Below are positions 1 through 8,303 of a stretch of 55,830 bases of DNA, one piece after another. The stretch comes from an uncultured Verrucomicrobia subdivision 3 bacterium (GTDB taxonomy: Bacteria; Verrucomicrobiota; Verrucomicrobiia; Limisphaerales; UBA11358), in NCBI GenBank assembly GCA_903827955.1, contig CAIKKJ010000065.1:1-55830 (forward strand). Direction: 5' to 3'. Positions within the stretch are counted from its first letter, which is position 1, and each line of letters opens with the position of its first letter. The notes beneath the pieces were generated by a model. That model made no database searches. It had not been told where the DNA came from and saw only the letters and a program-made list of their open reading frames with translations. The translations under genes and the position numbers were made by a program.

Positions 1-1
1 C

Positions 2-568
2 GCCGCCTCGTTTCCGACCGGCAAAGGTTTTCCGGTGAAAGTTGACCTCGCCACTTCTGTCGTCGCCCGCGGAAACATCATCGCTGCGCAAAAACGCGGG
101 CAACCGATTCCGTCTGGATGGGCGTTGACGGTTGATGGCGAACCAACGACCGATGCGGCGGCCGCCTTGGCCGGCACGGTGCTGACGATGGCAGGACACA
201 AAGGCTACGCGCTCGCGCTGATGGTCGAAATTTTTTCCAGCGTGCTGTCCGGCGCGGCGGTGGGGCCCGCGATCGGTTCGATGTATAAAAACATGGATCG
301 AAAACAGGACGTCGGACATTTTTTCTGCCTGCTCAACATCGCGGCGTTCATGGATGTGAGCGAATTCAAATCGCGTTTGGACAAGGCAATTGACGACATC
401 AAATCCTGCCGCAAGCGTCCGGGCGTGGCGGAAATTTTGATTCCCGGCGAACGTTCTAATCAGAAGGCGCAGCAGAATCGGGCGCAGGGAATTTCGCTGG
501 ATGAAGCGACTCGGAAAGAATTGAAAACATTGTGCGAAGAACTGGGTGTGCCGTTCACATTGAATTAA
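2..568 (+). CDS. LDH2/MDH2-family 2-hydroxyacid dehydrogenase, 3' part (ComC-like)
   Basis: The gene is cut by the window start; the reading frame is open back to base 2, so the real start lies outside. The visible 188 codons match the C-terminal half of the LDH2/MDH2 family (malate, lactate, ureidoglycolate and (R)-sulfolactate dehydrogenases). Visible hallmarks are the LATSVVARG segment, PIPSGWALTVDGEPTTD, and the glycine-rich stretch AGHKGYALALMVEI that closes the nucleotide and substrate site. These enzymes are cytoplasmic and NAD(P)-dependent and interconvert a 2-hydroxyacid and a 2-ketoacid. The next gene starts 3 bases after the stop, so the two are co-transcribed. The next gene belongs to the unrelated D-isomer 2-hydroxyacid dehydrogenase family, so the pair could invert the stereochemistry of one hydroxyacid, as ComC and SlcC do for sulfolactate. 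Substrate is inferred only; the family call is firm. Confidence 0.88.
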   Translation, partial: AASFPTGKGFPVKVDLATSVVARGNIIAAQKRGQPIPSGWALTVDGEPTTDAAAALAGTVLTMAGHKGYALALMVEIFSSVLSGAAVGPAIGSMYKNMDRKQDVGHFFCLLNIAAFMDVSEFKSRLDKAIDDIKSCRKRPGVAEILIPGERSNQKAQQNRAQGISLDEATRKELKTLCEELGVPFTLN

Positions 569-571
569 AAA

Positions 572-1546
572 ATGTCTGCTGAAATTTTAATCACAGAAAA
601 TGTTGGCGCGAGGTGGATTGATGAACTGAAAAAAAAGTTCGCCGTCGCGCTGGAGCCGGAGTTGTGGAAATCGCCGGACAAAATCAAGGCAATGCTGCCG
701 GGGTGTCGCGCCTTGATCGTGCGCAACCAAACACGCGTCAACGCCGATCTGCTTTCCGCTGCCACAACATTGGAAGTGATCGGCCGCGCCGGCGCGGGGC
801 TGGACAATATTGAACTGCCAGCGGCAACGGCGAAAGGCATCGTCGTGGTCAGCACGCCGGATCAAAATTCCATTTCGGTCGCGGAGCTGGCGATTGGCAT
901 GATGCTTGGACTTGCTCGGAGAATTCCAGCGGCAAATCATCATGCTCACAGCGGCGGCTGGGAGCGGCAAAAGTTTGTTGGCACCGAACTTTACGGAAAA
1001 AATTTCGGCGTCGTGGGTTTGGGCCGCATCGGATTTTTGACCGCGTTGCGCGCACGCGCGCTGGGAATGAACATTCTTGCGCACGACAATTACATCAGCC
1101 CCGACGCCGTCGCTGTGGCGGAAACGCGCGCGGAGCTGCTCGGCCTCAACGAACTGCTAGCGCAGTCCGATTTTATTTCGTGCCACATGCCGCTGACGCC
1201 GGAGACAAAACATTTTTTCAGCTTCGAAAAATTTTGCCGGATGAAACCATCGGCATTTTTTCTGAACCTTGCGCGCGGCGAAGTCGTGGACGAAGACGGT
1301 TTGATTCGCGCATTGCAGGAAAAGAAAATCGCCGGTGCCGGTTTAGACGTGCGCGAGCAGGAACCGCCCGCACCCAGCGCGCTCGCTGGAATGGATAATG
1401 TCATTTTAACACCGCATATCGCCGCGTTCACGCGCGAGGCGCAGGACCGCGTGATGGCGGCAGTGTGTCAGGATGTGACCGCCGTGCTCGAAGGCCGCGC
1501 GCCGAAAAATTTCGTCAATTTTCCAAAACCAAAAATCAAATTATGA
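572..1546 (+). CDS. D-isomer-specific 2-hydroxyacid dehydrogenase (SlcC/SerA-like)
   Basis: A 324-residue NAD-dependent dehydrogenase of the phosphoglycerate dehydrogenase fold. The Rossmann motif VVGLGRIG lies at residues 147-154, and the catalytic triad is visible as R235 (NLARGE), E264 (EQEPP) and H282 (LTPHIAA). There is no C-terminal ACT domain, and the length fits a short catabolic or glyoxylate-reductase-type member rather than biosynthetic SerA. (S)-sulfolactate dehydrogenase SlcC belongs to this family; so do hydroxypyruvate and glyoxylate reductases. It sits 3 bases after an LDH2-family gene and overlaps the transaldolase gene by 4 bases (ATGA), so translation is probably coupled. 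Its place in an operon with an isomerase, a transaldolase and an aldehyde dehydrogenase suggests oxidation of the hydroxyacid made from the aldehyde. Family certain, substrate unknown. Confidence 0.9.
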   Translation: MSAEILITENVGARWIDELKKKFAVALEPELWKSPDKIKAMLPGCRALIVRNQTRVNADLLSAATTLEVIGRAGAGLDNIELPAATAKGIVVVSTPDQNSISVAELAIGMMLGLARRIPAANHHAHSGGWERQKFVGTELYGKNFGVVGLGRIGFLTALRARALGMNILAHDNYISPDAVAVAETRAELLGLNELLAQSDFISCHMPLTPETKHFFSFEKFCRMKPSAFFLNLARGEVVDEDGLIRALQEKKIAGAGLDVREQEPPAPSALAGMDNVILTPHIAAFTREAQDRVMAAVCQDVTAVLEGRAPKNFVNFPKPKIKL

Positions 1547-2190
1547 AATTATTTATTGATACCGCTGACGTGGCGCAGATTCGCGAGGCCTATTCCTGGG
1601 GCATAGTGGACGGCGTCACGACCAATCCCACGCACGTCATGAAATCCGGCCGCAAGCCGGACGAAGTTTATCGCGAAATTCTCGACATCGTGGACGGGCC
1701 GGTTTCGCTGGAGACCATCGCCACCGACACGCCGTCCATTGTGAAGGAAGGCCGCGCGCTCGCGAAGCTCCACAAGAATGTCGTCGTCAAAGTGCCCGTC
1801 ATCCGCGAAGGTCTGAAAGCTGTGAAAGAACTTTCTGCCGATGGCATCAAGACCAACGTGACTCTGAATTTCTCACCGCTCCAGGCGTTGCTCGCGGCAA
1901 AATGTGGCGCGACTTACATCAGCCCGTTTGTCGGCCGGCTCGACGCCATCGGCCACATCGGCATGGATCTCGTCCGGCAGACGCGCACGATTTACGACAA
2001 CTACGGTTTTAAGACGCAGATTCTCACAGCCGCCGTGCGCCATCCAGGGCACGTGTTGGAATCGGCGCTCGCCGGTGCTGACGCCTGCACGATGTTTTTC
2101 GACTTTATGAAAATGCTCTACGATCATCCGCTCACGGACAATGGACTCGACACGTTCCTGAAAGACTGGGCGAAGGTCACCGGTAAATGA
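1543..2190 (+). CDS. Small transaldolase / fructose-6-phosphate aldolase-like protein
   Basis: A 215-residue protein of the small transaldolase family (MipB/TalC/FSA type, usually about 215-220 residues). The start at 1543 is chosen because the N-terminus [10 protein letters not shown] is the family start and overlaps the upstream stop as ATGA; an upstream in-frame extension has no homologous residues. The Schiff-base lysine is K83 in NVVVKVPVI, and GVTTNPTHV and [13 protein letters not shown] follow the family pattern. Small transaldolases cleave or transfer a dihydroxyacetone unit from ketose phosphates. The sulfo-TAL enzymes (SqvA/SftT), which split 6-deoxy-6-sulfofructose, are transaldolases too. 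The operon has no sugar kinase, which fits an enzyme that cleaves an unphosphorylated or sulfonated ketose. Housekeeping transaldolase activity is the alternative. The gene overlaps the following dehydrogenase gene by ATGA. Confidence 0.9.
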   Translation: MKLFIDTADVAQIREAYSWGIVDGVTTNPTHVMKSGRKPDEVYREILDIVDGPVSLETIATDTPSIVKEGRALAKLHKNVVVKVPVIREGLKAVKELSADGIKTNVTLNFSPLQALLAAKCGATYISPFVGRLDAIGHIGMDLVRQTRTIYDNYGFKTQILTAAVRHPGHVLESALAGADACTMFFDFMKMLYDHPLTDNGLDTFLKDWAKVTGK

Positions 2191-3614
2191 AAACGTATCC
2201 GCTTTATCTCAACGGGCAGTTTGTGCGAACGCAGAAAACGATTCGCGTCTTGAATCCGTCCACGACGGAAGTGTTCGCGGAAATTTGCACCGTTGACCGC
2301 GCGGCGGTTGCGCAAGCCATCAAAGATGCGCACGCCGCGTTTCAAAGCTGGCGTGCGCTCACGGGCAAAGCGCGCGGTGCGTTCTTGAATAAAATTGCGG
2401 ATGAAGTGGAAAAGCGGCGCGATGAAATTGCCCGCGCCATCACGTCGGAAAATGGCAAGCCGCTGGCGCAAAGCGTTGGCGAAATCGCGATGACGGTGGA
2501 TCACCTGCGCTGGTTTGCCGAGGAGGCGCGGCGCGCGTATGGCCGCATCGTGCCGCATCAAACGGACGGCAAGCGTCACCTCATTGTCAAAACACCGATA
2601 GGCGTGGTCGCCGCGATCAGTCCGTGGAATTTTCCGCTGGTGCTGGCGGTGCGCAAAATCGCGCCGGCGCTCGCCGCGGGTTGCACGGTGATTTTGAAAC
2701 CTGCAAGCGCAACGCCGGTTTGCGCTGCGCTGTTTGCCGAATGTGTGGCCGAGGCAAAATTGCCAAATGGCGTTTTTCAGCTCGTCGCCGGTTCCGCGCG
2801 CGAGATTGCGCAGGAATTTTTGGACAATCCGCTTTGCCGCAAAATTACTTTCACTGGCTCGACGGAAGTCGGGAAGGAACTGATTCGCGGCGCGGCAAAT
2901 CAGGTCAAACCGCTGTCGCTCGAACTCGGCGGCCACGCCCCGGTTTTGGTTTTTGAGGATGCCGATTTGGACGCGGCGGTGGAAGGGGCGCTGATCACGA
3001 AATTCCGCAACACCGGCCAGTCGTGCATCGCGTCAAATCGTATTTTTGTGCAGCGCTTCATTTACGAAAAGTTTCTCGCGAAGTTTGTCGAAAAAACCCG
3101 CGCGCTGAAAACCGGCGACGGATTGGAAGATGGCGTGGCCGTTGGTCCACTCATCAATGAAGAAGGATTGAACAAGGCGCTGGAGCACATTCAGGATGCG
3201 ACGAAACGCGGCGCACGTTTACTGTGCGGCGGAAAAAGAATTGCGCGCAAAGGATTTTTTCTCGAACCGACAATTCTCGCTGACGTGCCCGCAGATGCTC
3301 TGTGCATGAGCGAGGAAACGTTTGCACCCGTCGCACCGGTGGTGCCGTTTGATAACGATGACGAAGTGATCGAGCGCGCGAATCAATCGCAGTATGGCTT
3401 GAGCGCGTATGCATTCACGCGCGATCTTTCACGGACGTTTCGCCTGATGGAAAAATTGGAAGCCGGCACGCTCGGCATCAACGACGGCGTGCCGACTACG
3501 AGCAACTGTCCGTTCGGCGGCGTGAAGCAAAGCGGCTGGGGCCGCGAGCTTGGCGTCGAAGGCATGGACGCGTTTCTCGAAACCAAACACGTTTCGTTGG
3601 GACTTGGAATTTAA
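2187..3614 (+). CDS. NAD(P)-dependent aldehyde dehydrogenase (succinate-semialdehyde / sulfolactaldehyde dehydrogenase-like)
   Basis: A 475-residue aldehyde dehydrogenase of the GabD-type subfamily. The catalytic cysteine is C280 in [11 protein letters not shown], the general base E246 in LELGGHAPV, the oxyanion asparagine N148 in SPWNFP and the cofactor lysine K171 in ILKPAS. Length and motif spacing are normal. It is cytoplasmic and oxidises an aldehyde to an acid with NAD(P)+. It overlaps the transaldolase gene by 4 bases, so the aldehyde released by that enzyme is the likely substrate. In sulfo-TAL pathways this role is held by a succinate-semialdehyde-like sulfolactaldehyde dehydrogenase; in deoxysugar pathways it is lactaldehyde dehydrogenase. 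The sequence alone does not separate these. Confidence 0.92.
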   Translation: MKTYPLYLNGQFVRTQKTIRVLNPSTTEVFAEICTVDRAAVAQAIKDAHAAFQSWRALTGKARGAFLNKIADEVEKRRDEIARAITSENGKPLAQSVGEIAMTVDHLRWFAEEARRAYGRIVPHQTDGKRHLIVKTPIGVVAAISPWNFPLVLAVRKIAPALAAGCTVILKPASATPVCAALFAECVAEAKLPNGVFQLVAGSAREIAQEFLDNPLCRKITFTGSTEVGKELIRGAANQVKPLSLELGGHAPVLVFEDADLDAAVEGALITKFRNTGQSCIASNRIFVQRFIYEKFLAKFVEKTRALKTGDGLEDGVAVGPLINEEGLNKALEHIQDATKRGARLLCGGKRIARKGFFLEPTILADVPADALCMSEETFAPVAPVVPFDNDDEVIERANQSQYGLSAYAFTRDLSRTFRLMEKLEAGTLGINDGVPTTSNCPFGGVKQSGWGRELGVEGMDAFLETKHVSLGLGI

Positions 3615-3616
3615 TT

Positions 3617-4600
3617 ATGATATTTGCCACATCATCAACCAGCTTGCAAACCGGCGTCAGCTCTATTGCTTTTCGTGGTTGGGACAATAATCTTCGCCTA
3701 ATGAATGATTCCGTGGAGTTGATTGCCACGCTGGATGTCGGGCCGCGCATTTTGGCGTATCGCAAACACGGTGGCTTCAATCCGCTGAACATCTTTGAGG
3801 ATCAAGCCGGAACGAGCGGCGAAACGGTTTGGCGCAATCGCGGCGGGCACCGGCTGTGGACGGCACCGGAACACAAGGTGAAAACTTATTTTCCCGACAA
3901 CGCGCCGGTGGAGTGGGAACAACTGGGCGAGTGCCATGTGAAATTGTGTCCGCCGCCAGAAACCTCCAACGGCCTGCAAAAGGAAATTGAAATTCAACTC
4001 GATTCGGTCGGCACCGGCGTGACTTTGGTGCATCGTGTGACTCGGATCGGAAAAACGCCGGTGACGCTCGCGCCGTGGGCGCTTTCGGTCATGGCTGCCG
4101 GCGGCGTGGCCGTGGTCCCGCAACCGGAAATGGGCGAGCACCCGCGCGACCTGTTGCCGAATCGCAACTTGGTTCTCTGGCCTTACACCGACATGTGCGA
4201 TCCCCGCTGGCATTTCGGGAAGAAATATATTCTGCTGCGTCAGGATGCCACGCGCGGTCCGACCAAAATCGGCTTGCCGCATCAAATCGGCTGGTCCGGA
4301 TATTTGGTGGGTGGAGTGTTTTTCCTGAAACGTTACGCTTGGGATCCGGAGGCAAACTATCCGGACAACGGTTGCAATCTGGAAATTTTCACCAACGCGC
4401 GGATGCTCGAACTCGAAAGCCTCGGCCCGCTCACGGAGTTGGGCAGCGGGGAAAGTCTGGAACACGTCGAGCGCTGGGAGTTGCACGACGGCCTTGGAAC
4501 TTTTGATGCAAAATCAGAACAGCAGATTCACGAATTGTTGCAGCCGATTTTGTCTGCACCTGGTTCTTATTTTGCCAAGGTGAATGGCCAATTGAGTTGA
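3617..4600 (+). CDS. DUF4380-like protein, possible aldose mutarotase relative
   Basis: A 327-residue protein with no signal peptide. The N-terminal part (ECTs such as NDSVELIATLDVGPRILAY at about residues 33-52) and the central GGHRLWTAPEH segment resemble DUF4380 proteins. These are usually described as beta-sandwich proteins related to galactose mutarotase. I see no firmly known catalytic residues. It starts 2 bases after the aldehyde dehydrogenase stop and is followed after 1 base by the isomerase gene. A mutarotase feeding the isomerase with the right anomer is a reasonable role for this position, but it is an inference; no activity is established for this family that I can name. Confidence 0.7.
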   Translation: MIFATSSTSLQTGVSSIAFRGWDNNLRLMNDSVELIATLDVGPRILAYRKHGGFNPLNIFEDQAGTSGETVWRNRGGHRLWTAPEHKVKTYFPDNAPVEWEQLGECHVKLCPPPETSNGLQKEIEIQLDSVGTGVTLVHRVTRIGKTPVTLAPWALSVMAAGGVAVVPQPEMGEHPRDLLPNRNLVLWPYTDMCDPRWHFGKKYILLRQDATRGPTKIGLPHQIGWSGYLVGGVFFLKRYAWDPEANYPDNGCNLEIFTNARMLELESLGPLTELGSGESLEHVERWELHDGLGTFDAKSEQQIHELLQPILSAPGSYFAKVNGQLS

Positions 4601-4601
4601 T

Positions 4602-5957
4602 ATGAACACAGCAAATTCAAAAATCAAAGTCGGTGTCGTCTTTCTTGGTCGCCGCCGCCCCGGTTTCGACATGGAGTGGGGCAAGCAAATGGAGGCGCGC
4701 GTTCGTGGGTCACTTGCAAAAAGCGACTTTGAATTTTTCGAGCCATCTGAGAAGGCCGTTGATGATCCGTCGCTGCGCCGCGTGATGGCCGAATGTGAAG
4801 CGCAAAAAATTGACGCGCTGGTTTTGCTGCAAACCACGATGGGCGACGCGCGTCTGTCCCAGACGCTCGCGCAGCTTTGGCCTGATCCGTTGATTTTGTG
4901 GGCCACGCCCGAAAAGCCGGACGGCGACATGATCAGTTCGTGCTCGCTGGTCGGCGCGCATTGCTGGGCGTCGGTGCTGCGGCAAATGGGCCACGCGTTT
5001 GAAGTGGTTTACGGCGATCCCGACGCGGCGGAAACGCAGAAGCAATTTTCCGAAGCCGTGCGCCTCGCGATCACGGTTCGGCGCTTGAAAAAAGTCCGGC
5101 TCGGCATCATCGGCGGACAGGCACCCGGATATTTTGCGATGAGCCCCGATCCGTTTGTGATTCATCGCGCAACCGGCGCGCAGGTGCAATCGTTCAGCCT
5201 GATTGATTTTTCCAACGCGGTGAATGAATTGACCGCCGAGGCGGTCGCCGCCGATGTCGCGAAAGTGAAAGCGCTCGGCCTGCCGCACAAAGACACGACC
5301 GACGACGATCTGCCAATGTCTTCGCGGCTTTATCTCGCCATCAAATCATTTTTTGAAAATGAAAATCTCGACGCGCTGACGATTCGCGAATGGCCGGAGA
5401 TGCCGAATGTGTTCGGCCAGTGGCCGTATTTCGCCGTCGCGCGTCTCGCGGACGAAGGCCGCGCCATCGGCATCGAAGGCGACGCCGACGGCGCGCTGGG
5501 CGCGTGGCTCGTCGAGAGTCTTGGTCTGGGCCGCTGCTATTTGTCTGATTGGCTTGAGCACGACGACAAGACGATCACGCTCTGGCACGGCGGCGCGGCA
5601 CCGATGTCGTTGTGCGAGCCGGTCGGCAAACCCGGTGGCCCGCAAATCGCAAAACATTTCAACATCAAGAAGCCGGCGGTGATGGAAGCGACGTTGCGCG
5701 CGGGAATGCCCGTGACGATTTATCGTTTCTGGCGGTGCGACGGAAAATATTTTCTCACCGCGCGCGAAGGCGAGACGCTCAAACCGAAGCGTCATTTGAT
5801 GGCCACGAATGGCCTGGCAAAAATGAATTGCGATCCGCGCGAATGGTTCGAGGAACTTTGCCACGCCGGAATGCCGCATCACGTCGCCGTGATTGGCGGC
5901 CATCATGCGGCTTTGTTAGAACGGCTGGCCCGCGCGTTGAACATCCAGACCATTTGA
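4602..5957 (+). CDS. L-fucose/arabinose isomerase-family sugar isomerase
   Basis: A 451-residue protein of the fucose isomerase superfamily (COG2407 type), which converts aldoses to ketoses with a divalent metal. The probable metal ligands are E292 in GIEGDADGA, D316 in CYLSDWLEHDD and a histidine in the C-terminal MPHHVAVIGGHHAA block. Length is shorter than E. coli FucI (about 590) but usual for COG2407. No signal peptide, so it acts in the cytoplasm. It lies between the DUF4380 gene and the symporter gene, 1 base on each side. It supplies the only recognisable aldose-ketose isomerase of this operon, so it should produce the ketose that the small transaldolase cleaves. Possible substrates are sulfoquinovose, fucose, rhamnose or another hexose; the sequence does not decide. 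Confidence 0.82.
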   Translation: MNTANSKIKVGVVFLGRRRPGFDMEWGKQMEARVRGSLAKSDFEFFEPSEKAVDDPSLRRVMAECEAQKIDALVLLQTTMGDARLSQTLAQLWPDPLILWATPEKPDGDMISSCSLVGAHCWASVLRQMGHAFEVVYGDPDAAETQKQFSEAVRLAITVRRLKKVRLGIIGGQAPGYFAMSPDPFVIHRATGAQVQSFSLIDFSNAVNELTAEAVAADVAKVKALGLPHKDTTDDDLPMSSRLYLAIKSFFENENLDALTIREWPEMPNVFGQWPYFAVARLADEGRAIGIEGDADGALGAWLVESLGLGRCYLSDWLEHDDKTITLWHGGAAPMSLCEPVGKPGGPQIAKHFNIKKPAVMEATLRAGMPVTIYRFWRCDGKYFLTAREGETLKPKRHLMATNGLAKMNCDPREWFEELCHAGMPHHVAVIGGHHAALLERLARALNIQTI

Positions 5958-5958
5958 A

Positions 5959-7398
5959 ATGGACACGCGGCTCGCCATTGCCATCGGGCTCATTTTGTAT
6001 GTGGTCCTGACGACGGCGGTTTCGTTCTTCATGCTCACGCGCGTGCGCAAGCCGGCGGATTATCTCGTGGCCGGACGCGGACTGCCATTTTGGGTTCTGG
6101 CCGGAACGATCACCGGCACATGCATCGGCACGGGGGTCATCATTGGAGGTTCGGGCCTCGCGTATCAACACGGCTGGGCGGGCTGCGCGTATCCCATCGG
6201 ACTCGGCATCGGCACGCTCATCACGGGTTTGTGTTTCGCCGGGATGCGCAAATATCAATTCATGACGCTGGCCGAGGAAATGGCGTGCTACTTCGACGGC
6301 AACCGCGTGGTCGCAGAATTTTCCAGCATCAGCTTGTTTATTTCGCAAGTGTTCTGGCTCGCGGTGCAAATCATCGGCGGCGCGGCGGTGCTTGGTGCCG
6401 TGACCGGGTTGCAACCAAAAATGTGCGTGGTGCTGGCCGGTTTTGCGAAAGCGATCATTTCCATTCCCGGCGGATTGAAAGCCGTGGTTTATACCGACGT
6501 GCTGCAAACGGTGATTTTATTTTGCGGCTTTGGATTTCTCGTCCATTCCGCGTTGCAGGAATCTGGTGGACTGGACGGATTGCGTCAATCCACGCCGCCG
6601 GAATATTTTTCGTTTTTAGGAGCCGCGTCGTATGGCACTTGGTCCATCATCAGTTTGATTTTAGTGATGATTTCCAATCCGCTCGCCGATCCCGCGCGTC
6701 GGCTGACGATGTATAGCGCGCACAGCGAGGCGAGCGCCAAATGGAGCATGGTGCTTTCCGGGCTGCTGGTGATGGCGTTTTCGGTCGTCATCGGCATCAC
6801 GGGAATGTATGCGTATCGGATGAATCCGCATCTGCCGGTCGCGAACCAGGCGCTGCCTTGGCTCGTGATGCATTCGCTGCCAACGTGGCTCGCCGCGCTC
6901 GTCGTGGTGGCGATGGTGTCGGGCATGTCGTCCGCCGCGAACGGCACTGCCGCCTCTGCGAGCACATTTTTTGTGCGGCACATTTTTCCGCTGCTCACCG
7001 GCCGTTATCCGCAAAATCCGGTGCGAACCGCACGCTGGCTGCTGGTCTTCATGTTTTTATTTTCAACCACGCTCGCATTGTTCACGAGCGACATTGTTTC
7101 GTTCGTCGTCAAATTTTTGCCGCTGACGATGAGCGGGTTGGGCGTGTGTCTGCTGTTCGGAAGATTTTGGCCACGTGCGACCTCGCAGGGCGCGTTGGCG
7201 GCGCTAGCAACCACGCCGTTGGTGGCGTTGGGCGTGATGAAATTTTGGGACAACCCGACTTTGCCGGCGATGCTGGCGGGTGCATTGGCGCTCGTCGTGG
7301 TGAGCCTGCTGACGCCGCCGAAAAAATTTAGTATCGCGCAAGTCGCCGAGCGGATGGCCATCGAGCGGCAGTCCATTGAAGGCACTTCGTTACATTGA
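5959..7398 (+). CDS. Sodium:solute symporter (SSS family)
   Basis: A 479-residue polytopic membrane protein with about 13 hydrophobic segments across its whole length. The N-terminal KPADYLVAGRGLPFW and ITGTCIGTGVIIGGSGLAY segments are typical of SSS transporters (PutP, SglT, SiaT relatives). The family couples uptake of sugars, acids or amino acids to sodium. It starts 1 base after the isomerase stop and is the only transporter in this operon, so it probably imports the substrate or an intermediate of the pathway. No substrate-specific residue can be read from the sequence. Confidence 0.92.
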   Translation: MDTRLAIAIGLILYVVLTTAVSFFMLTRVRKPADYLVAGRGLPFWVLAGTITGTCIGTGVIIGGSGLAYQHGWAGCAYPIGLGIGTLITGLCFAGMRKYQFMTLAEEMACYFDGNRVVAEFSSISLFISQVFWLAVQIIGGAAVLGAVTGLQPKMCVVLAGFAKAIISIPGGLKAVVYTDVLQTVILFCGFGFLVHSALQESGGLDGLRQSTPPEYFSFLGAASYGTWSIISLILVMISNPLADPARRLTMYSAHSEASAKWSMVLSGLLVMAFSVVIGITGMYAYRMNPHLPVANQALPWLVMHSLPTWLAALVVVAMVSGMSSAANGTAASASTFFVRHIFPLLTGRYPQNPVRTARWLLVFMFLFSTTLALFTSDIVSFVVKFLPLTMSGLGVCLLFGRFWPRATSQGALAALATTPLVALGVMKFWDNPTLPAMLAGALALVVVSLLTPPKKFSIAQVAERMAIERQSIEGTSLH

Positions 7399-7419
7399 GT
7401 CCATTTTTTCAAGCGAACC

Positions 7420-8283
7420 ATGAAACTGCTCAACGCCAAACAAATCTGTGACGTCGCGGCAGCCAAGGGGTTCGGCGTGCCGGCGCTTAACAACAACGGC
7501 GGAAGTTATGACATCGGTCGCGCCATCATCGAGGCGGCTCAGGAATTGCAGTCGCCGCTCATCATCGCGGAATACGAGCCGAATCTGGAATACTGCGGCT
7601 ACGATCACGCCGGCGCGGTCATCCGGATGCACGCAGCTGACACGACGATTCCATTGGCCATCGCGCTGGACCACGGCAAAACGCCGCAATCCATTTTGCG
7701 TGCTGTTCGCGCCGGCTTCACGCATGTGATGATTGATTACGCCGACAAGCCGCTTGCTGAAAATGTCCGTGGCACGCAGGAAATTATTGATCTTGTGCGT
7801 CCGCTCGGCATCAGTGTCGAGGCGGAGATCGGCCACATCATCAAGAGCTCGGATGATTCCACGCAACGCGGGGTAACCGTGAGCGTGGCTAAGGCGAAAG
7901 AATTTGCATCGAAGGTGGATGTGGATTTGCTCGCTGTCGCGAACGGCAGCACGCACGGAATTTTCAAGGAACAGCACAGCATGGATTTTGGTTTGATTCC
8001 AAAAATCCGCAAAACGGTGAAAATGCCGCTGGTGCAGCACGGCACTTGTGGTATTTCAATGAAGGACATCGCGCGGCTCGTCAAAGCTGGCATGACCAAG
8101 ATCAATTTCGGCGAGGGCATTCGCATGAACTACATCCGCTACTGGAACGAATTCAGTCAGACGCTGAAACATGAACATCACGCCTGGCGGATCGCGCGCG
8201 CGGCGAAAGAACGCCTCAAGAATGACATCAAGGAAATCATCCGCGCGTGCGGTTCCGAAAACAAAGCGCATTTGTTCAAATAA
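7420..8283 (+). CDS. Class II ketose-bisphosphate aldolase family protein
   Basis: A 287-residue zinc-dependent aldolase of the FbaA/GatY/KbaY family. Expected metal or catalytic positions are D84-H85 in IALDHGKT, E134/E136 in VEAEIGH, H179 in NGSTHG and H207 in VQHGTCGIS. Typical members carry a LHGGSG loop where this protein has VQHGTCG, and a GTVHG-like loop where it has GSTHG, so the substrate may not be fructose bisphosphate. Members split phosphorylated ketoses into dihydroxyacetone phosphate and an aldehyde. It follows the symporter by 21 bases and is probably the last cytoplasmic enzyme of the operon. With a transaldolase already present, it may process a phosphorylated product (fructose, tagatose or a deoxyketose phosphate). 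Confidence 0.85.
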   Translation: MKLLNAKQICDVAAAKGFGVPALNNNGGSYDIGRAIIEAAQELQSPLIIAEYEPNLEYCGYDHAGAVIRMHAADTTIPLAIALDHGKTPQSILRAVRAGFTHVMIDYADKPLAENVRGTQEIIDLVRPLGISVEAEIGHIIKSSDDSTQRGVTVSVAKAKEFASKVDVDLLAVANGSTHGIFKEQHSMDFGLIPKIRKTVKMPLVQHGTCGISMKDIARLVKAGMTKINFGEGIRMNYIRYWNEFSQTLKHEHHAWRIARAAKERLKNDIKEIIRACGSENKAHLFK

Positions 8284-8303
8284 AACAAAACCGTCCGAAA
8301 CAC

